From CAYUAG01 sp046483025 (GTDB taxonomy: Bacteria; Zhuqueibacterota; QNDG01; CAYUAG01): a stretch of 34,256 nt of DNA. The notes under the pieces are model-generated. The model saw only the letters and a program-made list of their open reading frames with translations, made no database searches and was not told the DNA's origin. The stretch covers positions 1 to 34,256 of the forward strand of contig JAWODZ010000171.1 of assembly GCA_046483025.1 (NCBI GenBank), written 5' to 3'. The translations under genes were made by a program, and so were the position numbers. Positions 15,539 to 24,447 of the stretch are shown here, one piece after another (positions within the stretch are counted from its first letter, which is position 1; every line of letters starts with the position of its first letter).

Positions 15539-16054
15539 ATGTCCGGGTCCAACAACAAATATCAGATAAAAAATTTTTTTTATCTTTTCTTTTTATTATT
15601 AATTATCTGGGTTTTGCTTACCAAAAGTTTCCAATGGCAGGAATTTGGTGTCGGTATTTTGATTTCTCTGGGGTTGTCGGTATTTTTAAGTAAAAATTAT
15701 ACACAGCTCGGTCTTCCACCTTTTAGTATCAAACGACTTATATATTTTATTATATATATTTTTGTACTTTTTATAGAAATTACCAAAGCAAATTTTGATG
15801 TTGCCTATCGGGTAATTCATCCTACTATGCCTATAAAACCAGGAGTTGTAGTCATAAAAACATCCTTGAAGCAGGATATTGCAAAGTTGATACTGGCAAA
15901 TTCTATCACTTTGACTCCGGGTACATTTACTTTAGATATCAAAGGTGATAAGCTTCTTATCCACTGGATTTATGTCCGTTCAGAAGATATAGAAGAATCC
16001 ACAAAAAATATAGGTGAAAGATTTGAAAAATATCTAAAGGTGATATTCGCATGA
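15539..16054 (+). CDS. mnhE: Mrp antiporter subunit E (MnhE/MbhA-like)
   Basis: The 171-residue protein has two or three N-terminal helices followed by the characteristic cytoplasmic domain of MnhE (NANFDVAYRVIHP-like block, then ANSITLTPGTFTLDI). The Mrp complex exchanges Na+ for H+; in MBH/MBS-type complexes this subunit sits in the antiporter arm. An overlapping ATG at 15535 is out of frame; the chosen ATG at 15539 follows GAAAGGAAA. It overlaps the next gene by 4 bases. Confidence 0.9.
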   Translation: MSGSNNKYQIKNFFYLFFLLLIIWVLLTKSFQWQEFGVGILISLGLSVFLSKNYTQLGLPPFSIKRLIYFIIYIFVLFIEITKANFDVAYRVIHPTMPIKPGVVVIKTSLKQDIAKLILANSITLTPGTFTLDIKGDKLLIHWIYVRSEDIEESTKNIGERFEKYLKVIFA

Positions 16055-16311
16055 ATGAGACAATTATTTTAGTTTTTTTAGCTGTTATAGGATTAGGTTT
16101 TGTTTTTAGTCTTATACGTATGTTATTAGGCCCTACTGCCTCAGACAGAGCTGTTGCAGTTGATACTATCACTACCACTGTGGTTGCTTTTCTTGTTCTT
16201 TTAGGTTTTGCCTTCAATAGATATGTTTATCTGGATGTTTCATTGGTTTATTCTCTACTGGCCTTTGTGGGATTGGTAGCTCTGGCAAGATTTCTGGAAA
16301 GGGGGATATAA
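16051..16311 (+). CDS. mnhF: Mrp antiporter subunit F (MnhF/MbhB-like)
   Basis: The 86-residue protein has three transmembrane helices and the MnhF signature RMLLGPTASDRAVAVDTI between helices 1 and 2. It is a small membrane subunit of the antiporter module, between MnhE and MnhG in the standard order. It overlaps mnhE by 4 bases, and its stop directly abuts the start of mnhG. Confidence 0.92.
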   Translation: MNETIILVFLAVIGLGFVFSLIRMLLGPTASDRAVAVDTITTTVVAFLVLLGFAFNRYVYLDVSLVYSLLAFVGLVALARFLERGI

Positions 16312-16638
16312 ATGGAATTGGTCGGATTAATTATAACAGGTATTGGAGTAGTGTTTTTGATGTTGGGAAATTTTGGTGTATTACGACTTCCGGATGTGTA
16401 TAATAGAATTCAGGCTGGAACAAAGTGTACTACTTTTGGTGCTTTTTTTACTATTATTGGAGTAGGAATAGTGCAACCGGAATGGTTCTGGAAATGCTTG
16501 CTTATTGCTGTTTTTATTCTGATTACTAATCCTGTATCCAGTCATGCAATTGCACGAGCTTCCAAGAAAATAGGGGTTAGTCTTTGTGAGGAAAGTGTAG
16601 TGGATAAATCGGACGATTTCAAGGAATACAGGGAGTAA
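16312..16638 (+). CDS. mnhG: Mrp antiporter subunit G (MnhG/MbhC-like)
   Basis: The 108-residue protein has three helices with the family landmarks GNFGVLRLPDVYNRIQAGTK and TNPVSSHAIARAS. MnhG helps assemble the antiporter arm. The C-terminal ~20 residues form an acidic tail. The gene order E-F-G-MbhD-like follows the archaeal MBH/MBS order (A-B-C-D), not the classic mnhABCDEFG order. Confidence 0.92.
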   Translation: MELVGLIITGIGVVFLMLGNFGVLRLPDVYNRIQAGTKCTTFGAFFTIIGVGIVQPEWFWKCLLIAVFILITNPVSSHAIARASKKIGVSLCEESVVDKSDDFKEYRE

Positions 16639-16640
16639 AT

Positions 16641-16880
16641 ATGATAATAATAATTAGCGTATTAGTGCTTTTGATGATTGTGGCAGCAATTGCAGCATTA
16701 ATTTTCAAGGACTTGATAAGTGCAGTAATAGCTGCATGTATGGTGAGTTTAATAGCGGCGATTCTTTTTTATTTCCTTCATGCCCCCGATGTAGCTATGG
16801 CAGAAGCATCAATCGGTGCGGCACTGGTTACAGCTGTATTTATTATAGCTATTAAGCGAACAAAGAGGTATGAAGAATGA
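16641..16880 (+). CDS. MbhD-like subunit (DUF4040)
   Basis: The 79-residue protein has three helices with the sequence pattern of MbhD, homologous to a C-terminal segment of MnhA: FKDLISAVIAACMVSLIAAI and LHAPDVAMAEASIGAAL. In MBH-type complexes it forms part of the ion-translocation path beside MnhB- and MnhC-like subunits. It overlaps the next gene by 4 bases. A full-length MnhA is not encoded in this cluster. Confidence 0.88.
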   Translation: MIIIISVLVLLMIVAAIAALIFKDLISAVIAACMVSLIAAILFYFLHAPDVAMAEASIGAALVTAVFIIAIKRTKRYEE

Positions 16881-17560
16881 GAAAATTTATTGGAATAATT
16901 TTATTGTTTATCATTGCCTGGGGGATTTTTACATCCCTTAAAGCAATACCTTTTGGAGAGCATAAAACCAAGGTTGGAAAATACTATATTGAAAAAGGTG
17001 AAGAGGAAACCGGAGCTTCCAATATTGTTACTTCAGTTGTAGTTAGCTATCGGAGTTTTGATACCTTGGGTGAGGTAACAGTACTTTTTCTGGCAGCCAT
17101 TGGATTAGGAGCGGTTCTGGCAACTTTCCAAAGAAAAGAGAAAATAAAGGTAGAACCATCAAGTCTGATTCTTAATACAGGGTGTCGATTTCTGTTTCCA
17201 CTTATTTTGCTTTTTGGATCTTATATTTTTATTCATGGGCACCTGACACCTGGCGGAGGATTTCAGGGAGGTGCAGTTGTTGCTTCTGCCTTTGTGCTGG
17301 TTTATCTTGGATGTCGTGGAAAAAGAATTAATGAAGCTGGCAGTAAGATCGCAGAGTCCCTGGGTGGATTAACCTTTGTTGTACTCGGATTGGTTGGCCT
17401 TGCAGTTGGCGGACAGTATTTTTTATCAAATTTTCTGCCAAAAGGTGAATTTAACACCTTATTCAGTGCAGGCATTATTCCTATAATCTATGTTGCTATT
17501 GGATTCAAAGTAGGTTCGGAGTTAAGTGCGATTATTGACCAGCTTATGGAGGAAAGCTGA
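16877..17560 (+). CDS. MbhE-MnhB fusion subunit
   Basis: The 227-residue protein begins with an MbhE-like segment (residues ~1-90): one N-terminal helix, a periplasmic loop with YYIEKGEEETGASNIVTSVV and RSFDTLGE, then a second helix. It continues as MnhB (residues ~95-227) with the signature FIHGHLTPGGGFQGGAVVA. In Pyrococcus MBH these are separate MbhE and MbhF; here they form one polypeptide. The second half carries the typical helix pattern and ends in a short acidic tail. It overlaps mnhC by one base (TGATG). Confidence 0.9.
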   Translation: MRKFIGIILLFIIAWGIFTSLKAIPFGEHKTKVGKYYIEKGEEETGASNIVTSVVVSYRSFDTLGEVTVLFLAAIGLGAVLATFQRKEKIKVEPSSLILNTGCRFLFPLILLFGSYIFIHGHLTPGGGFQGGAVVASAFVLVYLGCRGKRINEAGSKIAESLGGLTFVVLGLVGLAVGGQYFLSNFLPKGEFNTLFSAGIIPIIYVAIGFKVGSELSAIIDQLMEES

Positions 17561-17922
17561 TGATTAATTTTTTACAGAATCATATTTTTTATATTGGTGC
17601 ATTTGGACTTGTACTAATAGGTCTGTTTATAATGCTCTCAAAGCGGAATCTTATAAAAGTGATAATTGGATTAAGTATCCTGGAAACGGGTGTTAATTTA
17701 TTTATAGTTTCTCTTGGGTACTTTCGTGATGGAACTGCTCCGATTTTTTCCAAAACAGGATTGGATGTACAAAAAATGGTAGATCCGGTTCCTCAGGCTC
17801 TAGTGCTTACAGCTATTGTAATAGGACTGGCTGTTCTAGCTTTGGCTCTCTCCCTGGCCATACGGTTATATAATCATTTTGGAACCCTTAATTTACAGAA
17901 AATTAAAGAACAAAAATGGTAA
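17560..17922 (+). CDS. mnhC: Mrp antiporter subunit C (MnhC/NuoK-like)
   Basis: The 120-residue, three-helix protein is NuoK/MnhC-like: LIGLFIMLSKRNLIKVIIGLSILETGVNLF carries the conserved Glu in helix 2, and VDPVPQALVLTAIVIGLAV is the family signature. It lies in the proton/sodium path next to MnhD. A longer loop between helices 2 and 3 (GYFRDGTAPIF) is typical for the MBH/Mrp branch. The following 39 bases contain an imperfect copy of its last codons. Confidence 0.92.
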   Translation: MINFLQNHIFYIGAFGLVLIGLFIMLSKRNLIKVIIGLSILETGVNLFIVSLGYFRDGTAPIFSKTGLDVQKMVDPVPQALVLTAIVIGLAVLALALSLAIRLYNHFGTLNLQKIKEQKW

Positions 17923-17961
17923 ATATCAAATACAAAAAGTGGTAAATTAGGATAGAATAAT

Positions 17962-19446
17962 ATGAATGAGATGATTAATTTAAATCCAGTATTTTTGATT
18001 GCAGTACCTTTAGGTCTTGCTTTTTTAGTGCCATTATTAGAGTTGATATCAAAAAGGATAGTAAAGTGGATTCCGGTTATCGGATTTCTTTTTAATTCAG
18101 TGATTGCCTTATTACTCTTACCCCGGGTGCTGAAAGAGAATATTATAGTTAAGATTGGAGGATTTTCGCCTCCTTTTTGTATTAATCTGGTCGTAGGTCC
18201 GGTAGGAATTTTGTTTTCTGTTTTAATTTCAATTACAGGTTTTTTGGTAGCTATCTATGCCCTGAAATATATAAAAGAAGGGGCAGAGCCAAAGTATCAT
18301 ATTCTTTATATGCTGCTTCTGACCGGAGCAACAGGTGTTGTACTTACAGGTGATATTTTTAATCTATTTGTCTTTTTTGAAGTTCTCTGTATTTCTTCCT
18401 ATGCCCTGGTAGCATATCTTGGCAACAAAGCAGGCATAGAATCTTCGATTAAATATTTAATTCAGGGATCCATAGGATCAAGTCTTCTCCTGGTGGGAAT
18501 CGGCTTACTGTATGGTCAGTTTGGAACTCTTAATATGGCAGATATTGCCAGTCAGATTGAAACAGTAGGTTCTTCTGCTGTCTTTATACCAATGGTTTTG
18601 ATGATTACTGGATTAGGGATTGAAGCAGCTATTTTCCCTTTAAATGCCTGGCTGCCTGATGCTCATTCCTCAGCACCCTCATCTGTCAGTGCTGTTCTCT
18701 CGGGAATAGCGATTGAAGTAGGACTGTATGCTGTTATTCGGGTTCTTTTTACCATATTTGATGTTTCAGATTTTTTCATGTTTTTTCTCTTTTTAGGAGT
18801 ATTAACACTTTTGATCGGGGAAATGTGTGCCTTTAGCCAGGAAAACATTAAAAGAATGCTGGCCTATTCAAGTATTGGACAAATTGGTCTTATTCTTTTT
18901 GCTTTTTCAATTGCTTCTTCCTATGGAGTAAGTGGGGGATTGTTCCAGATGATAAATCATACCTTAAGCAAAGCGTTGTTATTTTTGGCATCAGGTTTTA
19001 TGATTTATAAAACAGGTTCGATGAAGATATCTTCTTTTGAGGGGATTGGTCGTAAGATGCCCCTTACCTGTCTTCTTTTTACTATTGGTACATTTTCTCT
19101 GATAGGGTTACCTCCTTTTGTGGGGTTTGCGAGTAAATTTATGATTATCCAGGCAGCACTTGCTCAGGGAGAATTACTGTATACAATATTGATTGGTATT
19201 GTATTAATAGGTACAGTCATAGAAGGAGCATATTTTTTCCGCATCATTCAGAGAATGTATTTTAAGCATAGTAATGAAATTGATCAAAAAGGAGAATCAC
19301 CTGTTGCTGGATTGATTCCGATGTTTATTTTTGCTTCTATGATAATTTTTATTGGACTATACCCGGATTTTGTAACAAAGATTTTGAATCCAGCTGCATC
19401 AGAGCTTATCAATAAAATTGATTATATAAGGAGTGTATTAGGATGA
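17962..19446 (+). CDS. mnhD: antiporter-type subunit MnhD/MbhH-like
   Basis: The 494-residue protein has about 14 helices and the antiporter landmarks: FNLFVFFEVLCISSYAL with the helix 5 Glu, the discontinuous-helix motif NAWLPDAHSSAPSSVSA, the broken helix KRMLAYSSIGQIG, and FQMINHTLSKALLFLASG. It is an ion-translocating subunit of the Mrp/MBS arm. At the position usually occupied by the helix 7 Lys the sequence has Glu (E252 in IEVGLY). It overlaps the next antiporter-like gene by 4 bases. Confidence 0.92.
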   Translation: MNEMINLNPVFLIAVPLGLAFLVPLLELISKRIVKWIPVIGFLFNSVIALLLLPRVLKENIIVKIGGFSPPFCINLVVGPVGILFSVLISITGFLVAIYALKYIKEGAEPKYHILYMLLLTGATGVVLTGDIFNLFVFFEVLCISSYALVAYLGNKAGIESSIKYLIQGSIGSSLLLVGIGLLYGQFGTLNMADIASQIETVGSSAVFIPMVLMITGLGIEAAIFPLNAWLPDAHSSAPSSVSAVLSGIAIEVGLYAVIRVLFTIFDVSDFFMFFLFLGVLTLLIGEMCAFSQENIKRMLAYSSIGQIGLILFAFSIASSYGVSGGLFQMINHTLSKALLFLASGFMIYKTGSMKISSFEGIGRKMPLTCLLFTIGTFSLIGLPPFVGFASKFMIIQAALAQGELLYTILIGIVLIGTVIEGAYFFRIIQRMYFKHSNEIDQKGESPVAGLIPMFIFASMIIFIGLYPDFVTKILNPAASELINKIDYIRSVLG

Positions 19447-21302
19447 GTTTGGAGCTATTAATTATTATTGCTTTTGGTGGTGCATTCTTAACCTATTTTT
19501 TAGGTAAGATATCATCTAAACTCCGCAATGGATTTGCTGTACTGAATGCATTAGCGTTAGTAGTAGTTACTGCTTTCTTTTACGGACGAAATATTGAGAA
19601 GCCAATTGATATAAGCTTTCTCAATATACCCTTAATTCTGAGAATGAATATGGTTTCCTGGTTTTTTGCTGTTACAATTGTTGGCATTGGTCTGTTATCT
19701 ATCATCTATTCTCTTAAATACATGGAAAATAAAAATAAACTGGATTATTATTATTTCACTACTTTATTCATTAATGCCAGTATGCTGGGAACCGTACTTT
19801 GTGGTGATTTGGTATCATTTTTTATATTCTGGGAGATGATGAGCTGGAGTACATATCTTTTGATTAGTTACAGGGGAGGAGATAAAGCACTTTTTGCCGG
19901 TATGAAATATATTATTATGTCAATTATTGGATCCATGGCAATGCTCCTGGGTATAATCAGTTTATATGTCAATTTTGGAACTCTGGAAATATCCTCCCTG
20001 GCCGTTCTCATACAAGGTGCCTCTTTGAACTATATACTTTTTATTTTAATTATGTTTTCCATAGCTTTTATTGTTATTAATGCTTTTTGGCCCTTTCATA
20101 CCTGGCTGCCTGATGCTCATGCAGAAGCAGTGTCTCCTTTTTCTTCCATACTCTCAGCAGTATTGGTACGAAAAGGAATGTATGGATTGTATTTATTTAT
20201 GTATATGATAATCGGTCTGGATATCTTAAATAAACTGAAATTCGGGGGAATAAGTTTTAACGGAGTTTTTTGCTGGATTGGAGCAATTACCATTATTTTT
20301 GCAGCCTTGACTGCTTTGCTGCAGAATGATTCAAAAAGAATTTTAGCCTGGAGTACAGTGGGACAAGGCGGGTATATGATTTTAGGGGTAGCTTTTGCTA
20401 CCAGTCTGGGAATGGCGGGTGGTACATTCCATATTCTAAATCATTGTATTTATATAGGATTGCTATTTTTTGTAGCCGGAGCAATTGAATACCGGACTGG
20501 TGGAATCAGAGATTTAAATTCATTAGGCGGTTTGATTAAAAGAATGCCTGTTACCTTCACGGGAGCACTAATTGGGGTGAGTGGTTTAATAGGACTTCCT
20601 TTGACAAACGGGTTTGTTTCCAAATGGCTGATTTATAAAACATTAATTTTAGGCGGGAATCCATTGTTGGCATTTTTTGCATTCCTGGGAACCTGGGGCA
20701 CGATATTATACGGATATAAATTTTTGCATAACATCTTCTTAGGTCAGCTTCCTGAGAAATTTAAAGATATCAAGGAAGTTCCTTTTTCCATGCAATTACC
20801 CATAATACTGCTGTCTTTAATGGTTATTCTTTTTGGAGTTTTGCCTGGATTACCTTTAAAAATGATTAATTCTGTTGATGCCTATTTAGGTTTTGAGTCA
20901 TTACAGGTTACCTTAGGCGGAATTGCCTCTGAAACAGGAACATTGAGTACAGTGAACATTTTTGCAGCTCTTGTTGTTGCCTGTTTCATAATTGGATTAA
21001 TTTTTAAAGTAAGCCGCAGATCAGCAAAAGTTGATCAATATGACAGTTACGCTGCAGGTGCTGCTGTTCCTAAAGATAAATATCACTATACTGTTTCCTT
21101 CTATAACCCTCTTGACAGAATGATACGTCCTTATCTCAAGGATTTTGTTGATGCATTTTATGTCAATTTAACTGAATTCATCAAAAATGCATGTAATACT
21201 ATAAGACGGATTTATACAGGTTATATTGGTACTTATGTTATGTATATTGTTCTTTTTCTGGCATTATTGATTTTAGTACAATTAAAATGGAGTGTATTTT
21301 AA
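19443..21302 (+). CDS. second MnhD/NuoL-like antiporter subunit (MbsH'-like)
   Basis: The 619-residue protein has the same core as the preceding gene (FWEMMSWSTYLLISY with the helix 5 Glu; PFHTWLPDAHAEAVSP; KRILAWSTVGQGG; LNHCIYIGLLF) plus a ~120-residue C-terminal extension. The extension includes an amphipathic region (VDQYDSYAAGAAVP through the PLDRMIRPYLKDF segment) and a final helix, as in MbsH' and NuoL, where it forms a lateral helix that links membrane subunits. Arg243-Lys244 occupy the helix 7 Lys region. Two adjacent antiporter-like subunits, H and H', are the hallmark of MBS/Mbx over MBH. The stop overlaps the next ATG by one base. Confidence 0.9.
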   Translation: MSLELLIIIAFGGAFLTYFLGKISSKLRNGFAVLNALALVVVTAFFYGRNIEKPIDISFLNIPLILRMNMVSWFFAVTIVGIGLLSIIYSLKYMENKNKLDYYYFTTLFINASMLGTVLCGDLVSFFIFWEMMSWSTYLLISYRGGDKALFAGMKYIIMSIIGSMAMLLGIISLYVNFGTLEISSLAVLIQGASLNYILFILIMFSIAFIVINAFWPFHTWLPDAHAEAVSPFSSILSAVLVRKGMYGLYLFMYMIIGLDILNKLKFGGISFNGVFCWIGAITIIFAALTALLQNDSKRILAWSTVGQGGYMILGVAFATSLGMAGGTFHILNHCIYIGLLFFVAGAIEYRTGGIRDLNSLGGLIKRMPVTFTGALIGVSGLIGLPLTNGFVSKWLIYKTLILGGNPLLAFFAFLGTWGTILYGYKFLHNIFLGQLPEKFKDIKEVPFSMQLPIILLSLMVILFGVLPGLPLKMINSVDAYLGFESLQVTLGGIASETGTLSTVNIFAALVVACFIIGLIFKVSRRSAKVDQYDSYAAGAAVPKDKYHYTVSFYNPLDRMIRPYLKDFVDAFYVNLTEFIKNACNTIRRIYTGYIGTYVMYIVLFLALLILVQLKWSVF

Positions 21303-22240
21303 TGAATATTATTGAGATCATACTCTCACCGCTAATTGCGTTATTTACAGGAATATTTTTTCTGGGATTAGCCAGAAAGATAATGGCAAGAATCCACTGG
21401 CGCTATGGCCCACCTATCTATCAGCCGATTATTGATATTATACGGTTATTCAGTCAAAAGGCAATGAGTCATGGTTTTATCTTTGAAATAGGGATAATTA
21501 TTTCTATGGCAGGATCAATTCTGGTGATTCTGTTTCTTCCCATAGGGTATATGTGTCCTTTAAGTTCCGGAGGTGGATTACTTGTAATATTATATATCAT
21601 GCTGTTAGCTCCTTTAGGAATAGCATTGAGTGGTGGTGAAGCTGCTAATCCTAATACCAGTATAGGAATATCAAGAAAATTTATTTTAGCATTAAGTTAT
21701 GAAATTCCTTTGCTGTTAATTATCCTTGCAGTAATGACGCATTACAATACTATTTCTATTGTTGAGATAGTAAGCAGACAAAGCATCAACGGGTGGTCTT
21801 TCGGTTCATTACCTCTGTTATTATCAGGAATTTCTTATGTTTTAATACTGCCAGCTATACTGGGAATCAGACCTTTTGAAGTTGTGGGTGCAGCACAGGA
21901 AATATCATCGGGTCCTAAGGCAGAATATGGGGGTAAATATTTAGCTTTCGCTCATATACAGCACGCGTTAAGTGAATTTATTGGTATTGCTCTTTTTGTA
22001 AATTTATTTTTAGGAGGATGGGATTTTTTCGGGATTTTTGCAGGATTTGCTGATACAGTATTGGGCAGTATTCTGGGAATTGTGGTATTTCTGGTAAAAA
22101 TGATAATAGTTTTTATAATTGGTCTTTTTATTAATGCAGTATTCCCGCGATTCAGAATAGAACAGGCAATAAAGTATTTATGGATTTGGCCTACATTGCT
22201 CGCCTTTATAGGTCTGATAATTGTTATTATAGTTAATTAA
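21302..22240 (+). CDS. complex I-like membrane subunit NuoH/MbsM
   Basis: I use the ATG at 21302, which overlaps the previous stop (TAATG), over an in-frame ATG at 21287. The 312-residue protein is NuoH-like: about eight helices, the ARIHWRYGPP loop, SGGEAANPNTSIGISRKF, the RPFEVVGAAQEISSGPKAEYGGKY block that faces the quinone-like cavity of complex I, and FPRFRIEQAIKYLW. In MBH/MBS complexes this subunit anchors the peripheral arm to the membrane. Acidic residues of the E-channel region are present. Confidence 0.92.
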   Translation: MNIIEIILSPLIALFTGIFFLGLARKIMARIHWRYGPPIYQPIIDIIRLFSQKAMSHGFIFEIGIIISMAGSILVILFLPIGYMCPLSSGGGLLVILYIMLLAPLGIALSGGEAANPNTSIGISRKFILALSYEIPLLLIILAVMTHYNTISIVEIVSRQSINGWSFGSLPLLLSGISYVLILPAILGIRPFEVVGAAQEISSGPKAEYGGKYLAFAHIQHALSEFIGIALFVNLFLGGWDFFGIFAGFADTVLGSILGIVVFLVKMIIVFIIGLFINAVFPRFRIEQAIKYLWIWPTLLAFIGLIIVIIVN

Positions 22241-22259
22241 ACAAATAGGATAATTAAGT

Positions 22260-22802
22260 ATGGATAGAAATCAATTAAAAAAATGGTTCAAATCTCCTGC
22301 GAAAATGGGGCATAAATATTCTCTTCATGCAATTTATTTTTGTACCGGATGTGGAATTATTGAAGTGCCGCCTTCCATTACAGCCAGGTGGGATGCAGAA
22401 CGGTTTGGAGTAATTCCAGTAGCGACTCCGAGACAAGCGAATTTATTTTTGATTACCGGATATGTATCCACCAAGACCTTAAAAGCCATCATTCGTACCT
22501 ATGAACAAATGCCTGAACCGAAATTTACAGTAGGGTTTGGTTCTTGTCCCATTAACGGCGGAATGTACTGGGATTCCTATAATACTATTAAAAAACTAGA
22601 TAAATATATTCCAATAGATGGATGGATTGCCGGCTGTATGCCCAGGCCGGAAGCTATTTTTGTAGCTGTTACTCATCTCTGGACTTTAATAGATAAAGAT
22701 ATGGCAAATGGATATAAAAAATATCGTGAAAAATATAAATATTATCGTGCAAACCAGGAAAAAGTATTTGGTGCACTTGACTGGCCACCATTATTTTCAT
22801 AA
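22260..22802 (+). CDS. NuoB/MbsJ-like iron-sulfur subunit
   Basis: The 180-residue protein carries the N2-type cluster ligands of the NuoB family: an N-terminal FCTGCG pair, FGSCPINGGMY and AGCMPRPEA. The protein would hold the [4Fe-4S] cluster proximal to the NuoD-type subunit. It lacks the TGSCNxCDIE motif of hydrogenase small subunits seen in the other NuoB-like gene (29911-30336). A ~30-residue C-terminal extension rich in Lys, Tyr and Trp follows the fold. Confidence 0.9.
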   Translation: MDRNQLKKWFKSPAKMGHKYSLHAIYFCTGCGIIEVPPSITARWDAERFGVIPVATPRQANLFLITGYVSTKTLKAIIRTYEQMPEPKFTVGFGSCPINGGMYWDSYNTIKKLDKYIPIDGWIAGCMPRPEAIFVAVTHLWTLIDKDMANGYKKYREKYKYYRANQEKVFGALDWPPLFS

Positions 22803-22814
22803 GGATTTGTAAAA

Positions 22815-23312
22815 ATGAAAACTTTGAAGAAAAAAATTGAATCATCATTTAATAATATAAAAATTAATATTACTGGTAACGAAATGGTAATAAATATTGC
22901 TAAGAATGGAATTGTTTCCATACTAAGTTTTTTAAAAAATATCGGGTATGAACATTTAGCTTTAATATCATGTGTTGATTTAATCGAAGAAAATGAATTG
23001 GAACTTGTCTATATCCTATCTGCATATATGGAGAATGACCAGGAATTCACGGAAAAAGAAAAAAGAAATATTATTGTGAAAACCAGAATTCCCCGGGATA
23101 AAGCAAATTTTATGACCGTCATTGATATATTTGAAAATGCAGAACCGTATGAACGTGAACTCCACGAACTTTTCGGAATATATTTTCAAGGTCATCCACG
23201 GTTAACCCCGCTTTTCCTGGAGTTGGAATATAAAATACCTCCTTTCAGGAAAGATTTTGATACAAGGAAATTTGTAAAAGATTTTTTTGAAGATATTCCT
23301 GCAGTTGAATAA
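22815..23312 (+). CDS. NuoC/MbsK-like subunit
   Basis: The 165-residue protein matches the 30-kDa subunit of complex I: LALISCVDLIEENELELVYIL, IVKTRIPRDKANFMTVIDIFENAEPYERELHELFGIYFQGHP and a conserved IPPFRKDF end. It has no cofactor and buttresses NuoB and NuoD at the peripheral arm. It lies 12 bases after the NuoB-like gene and 14 before the NuoD-like gene. Confidence 0.9.
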   Translation: MKTLKKKIESSFNNIKINITGNEMVINIAKNGIVSILSFLKNIGYEHLALISCVDLIEENELELVYILSAYMENDQEFTEKEKRNIIVKTRIPRDKANFMTVIDIFENAEPYERELHELFGIYFQGHPRLTPLFLELEYKIPPFRKDFDTRKFVKDFFEDIPAVE

Positions 23313-23326
23313 AGAAAAGGTAGAAT

Positions 23327-24427
23327 ATGAGAGAACTTGAACTATATTTTGGACCACAGCATCTGGGGATGGTGGGAAATTTCAGTATCACTTTAAAAGT
23401 AGAAGGTGATAGAATCAAGAAAGCTGATGCAAATCCGGGATATTTGCATCGTGGTTTTGAAAAACTTATGGAATCCAGAACCTGGATACAGAATTTTCCA
23501 CTGGTTTGCAGAATTAATGTAGTGGAGCCTGATCATATTGAACTGATTTATTCCATGGGTGTAGAGAAATTGGCTGGTATTGAAGTACCTTTACGGGGAA
23601 AATTTATCAGAAGTATTTATTGTGAACTTGCCCGGGTGGCATCTCATTTATTTGGATTATGGGCATATTCAAATATGCTGGGATTTGATACAGTTGCTCA
23701 GTGGGCTATGTATCACAGAGACCTTGTATTGGATTTGTTTGAAGAACTTACCGGAGCTCGTGTGTATCATATTTATATTCGCCCAGGTGGAGTACGTCGC
23801 GATTTTCCTCAAGGCTTTGAAGATAAAATTATCAACACTTTGCATTCTATCGGCGGTAAGGTGCCTGATTATAACGCTACATTTTTTGAAAACCGACTGT
23901 TTGAAAAAAGAGCTAAAGGTATAGGTCGGTTGTGCCGTGAGGATGCAGTGAAGATGGGAGCAGTTGGACATGCAATGAGAGCAACTGGTATGAAGTATGA
24001 TATACGGAAAATTGAACCGTATGCAGCCTATGATCAGGTTGAATGGGAAATTCCGACCAGAAAAGACGGCGATGCTTATTCGCGGCTATTAGCTATCCGG
24101 GATGAAATGATTGAAAGTGTGCATATGATATTTAATCTGATTGACAAAATGCCGAACAAGGGTGCTGTTTTCACTAAAACTCCGAATCCTTTTAAATGGA
24201 AAATTCCGGCAGGTGAAGCTTATGTCAGATGTGAATCTTCCCGGGGAGAACTGGGGCTTTATATAGTCAGTGATGGCGGAGATAAACCTTATCGTGTTCA
24301 TTTCAGAACTCCTTCATATTCTCATGGCCTCACTATTTTAGAAAAAGTACTGGTGGGCGAAAGCATTGCTGATGTGGGTAATATTATGATCAGTTTATAT
24401 GTTGTTGCCCCGGAAATTGATCGGTAA
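23327..24427 (+). CDS. NuoD/MbsL-like subunit lacking the [NiFe] site
   Basis: The 366-residue protein has the 49-kDa/large-subunit fold: YFGPQHLGMVGNF, NPGYLHRGFEKLME, RPGGVRRDFP and an ESSRGELGLYIVSDGG block. The two CxxC pairs that hold Ni and Fe in hydrogenases are absent. The RICGIC-equivalent reads C61-R-I-N64, and the C-terminus ends in APEIDR with no cysteine. It therefore belongs with complex I, Fpo or MBS/Mbx and cannot make H2. The missing metal and conserved fold suggest a quinone- or polysulfide-type acceptor site. Confidence 0.92.
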   Translation: MRELELYFGPQHLGMVGNFSITLKVEGDRIKKADANPGYLHRGFEKLMESRTWIQNFPLVCRINVVEPDHIELIYSMGVEKLAGIEVPLRGKFIRSIYCELARVASHLFGLWAYSNMLGFDTVAQWAMYHRDLVLDLFEELTGARVYHIYIRPGGVRRDFPQGFEDKIINTLHSIGGKVPDYNATFFENRLFEKRAKGIGRLCREDAVKMGAVGHAMRATGMKYDIRKIEPYAAYDQVEWEIPTRKDGDAYSRLLAIRDEMIESVHMIFNLIDKMPNKGAVFTKTPNPFKWKIPAGEAYVRCESSRGELGLYIVSDGGDKPYRVHFRTPSYSHGLTILEKVLVGESIADVGNIMISLYVVAPEIDR

Positions 24428-24447
24428 AAAAAAGTATAGGAAAAAAA

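Noticed and set aside
17911..17947. Near-duplicate of the end of mnhC (CAAAAATGGTAAAT and CAAAAAGTGGTAAAT)
   Set aside because: A short imperfect direct repeat of 13-14 bases; probably a minor slippage duplication without function.
17962..21302. Recombined or duplicated DNA between the tandem antiporter-like genes
   Set aside because: The two proteins share family motifs, but the DNA is diverged; this is an ancient paralogue pair typical of MBS-type clusters.
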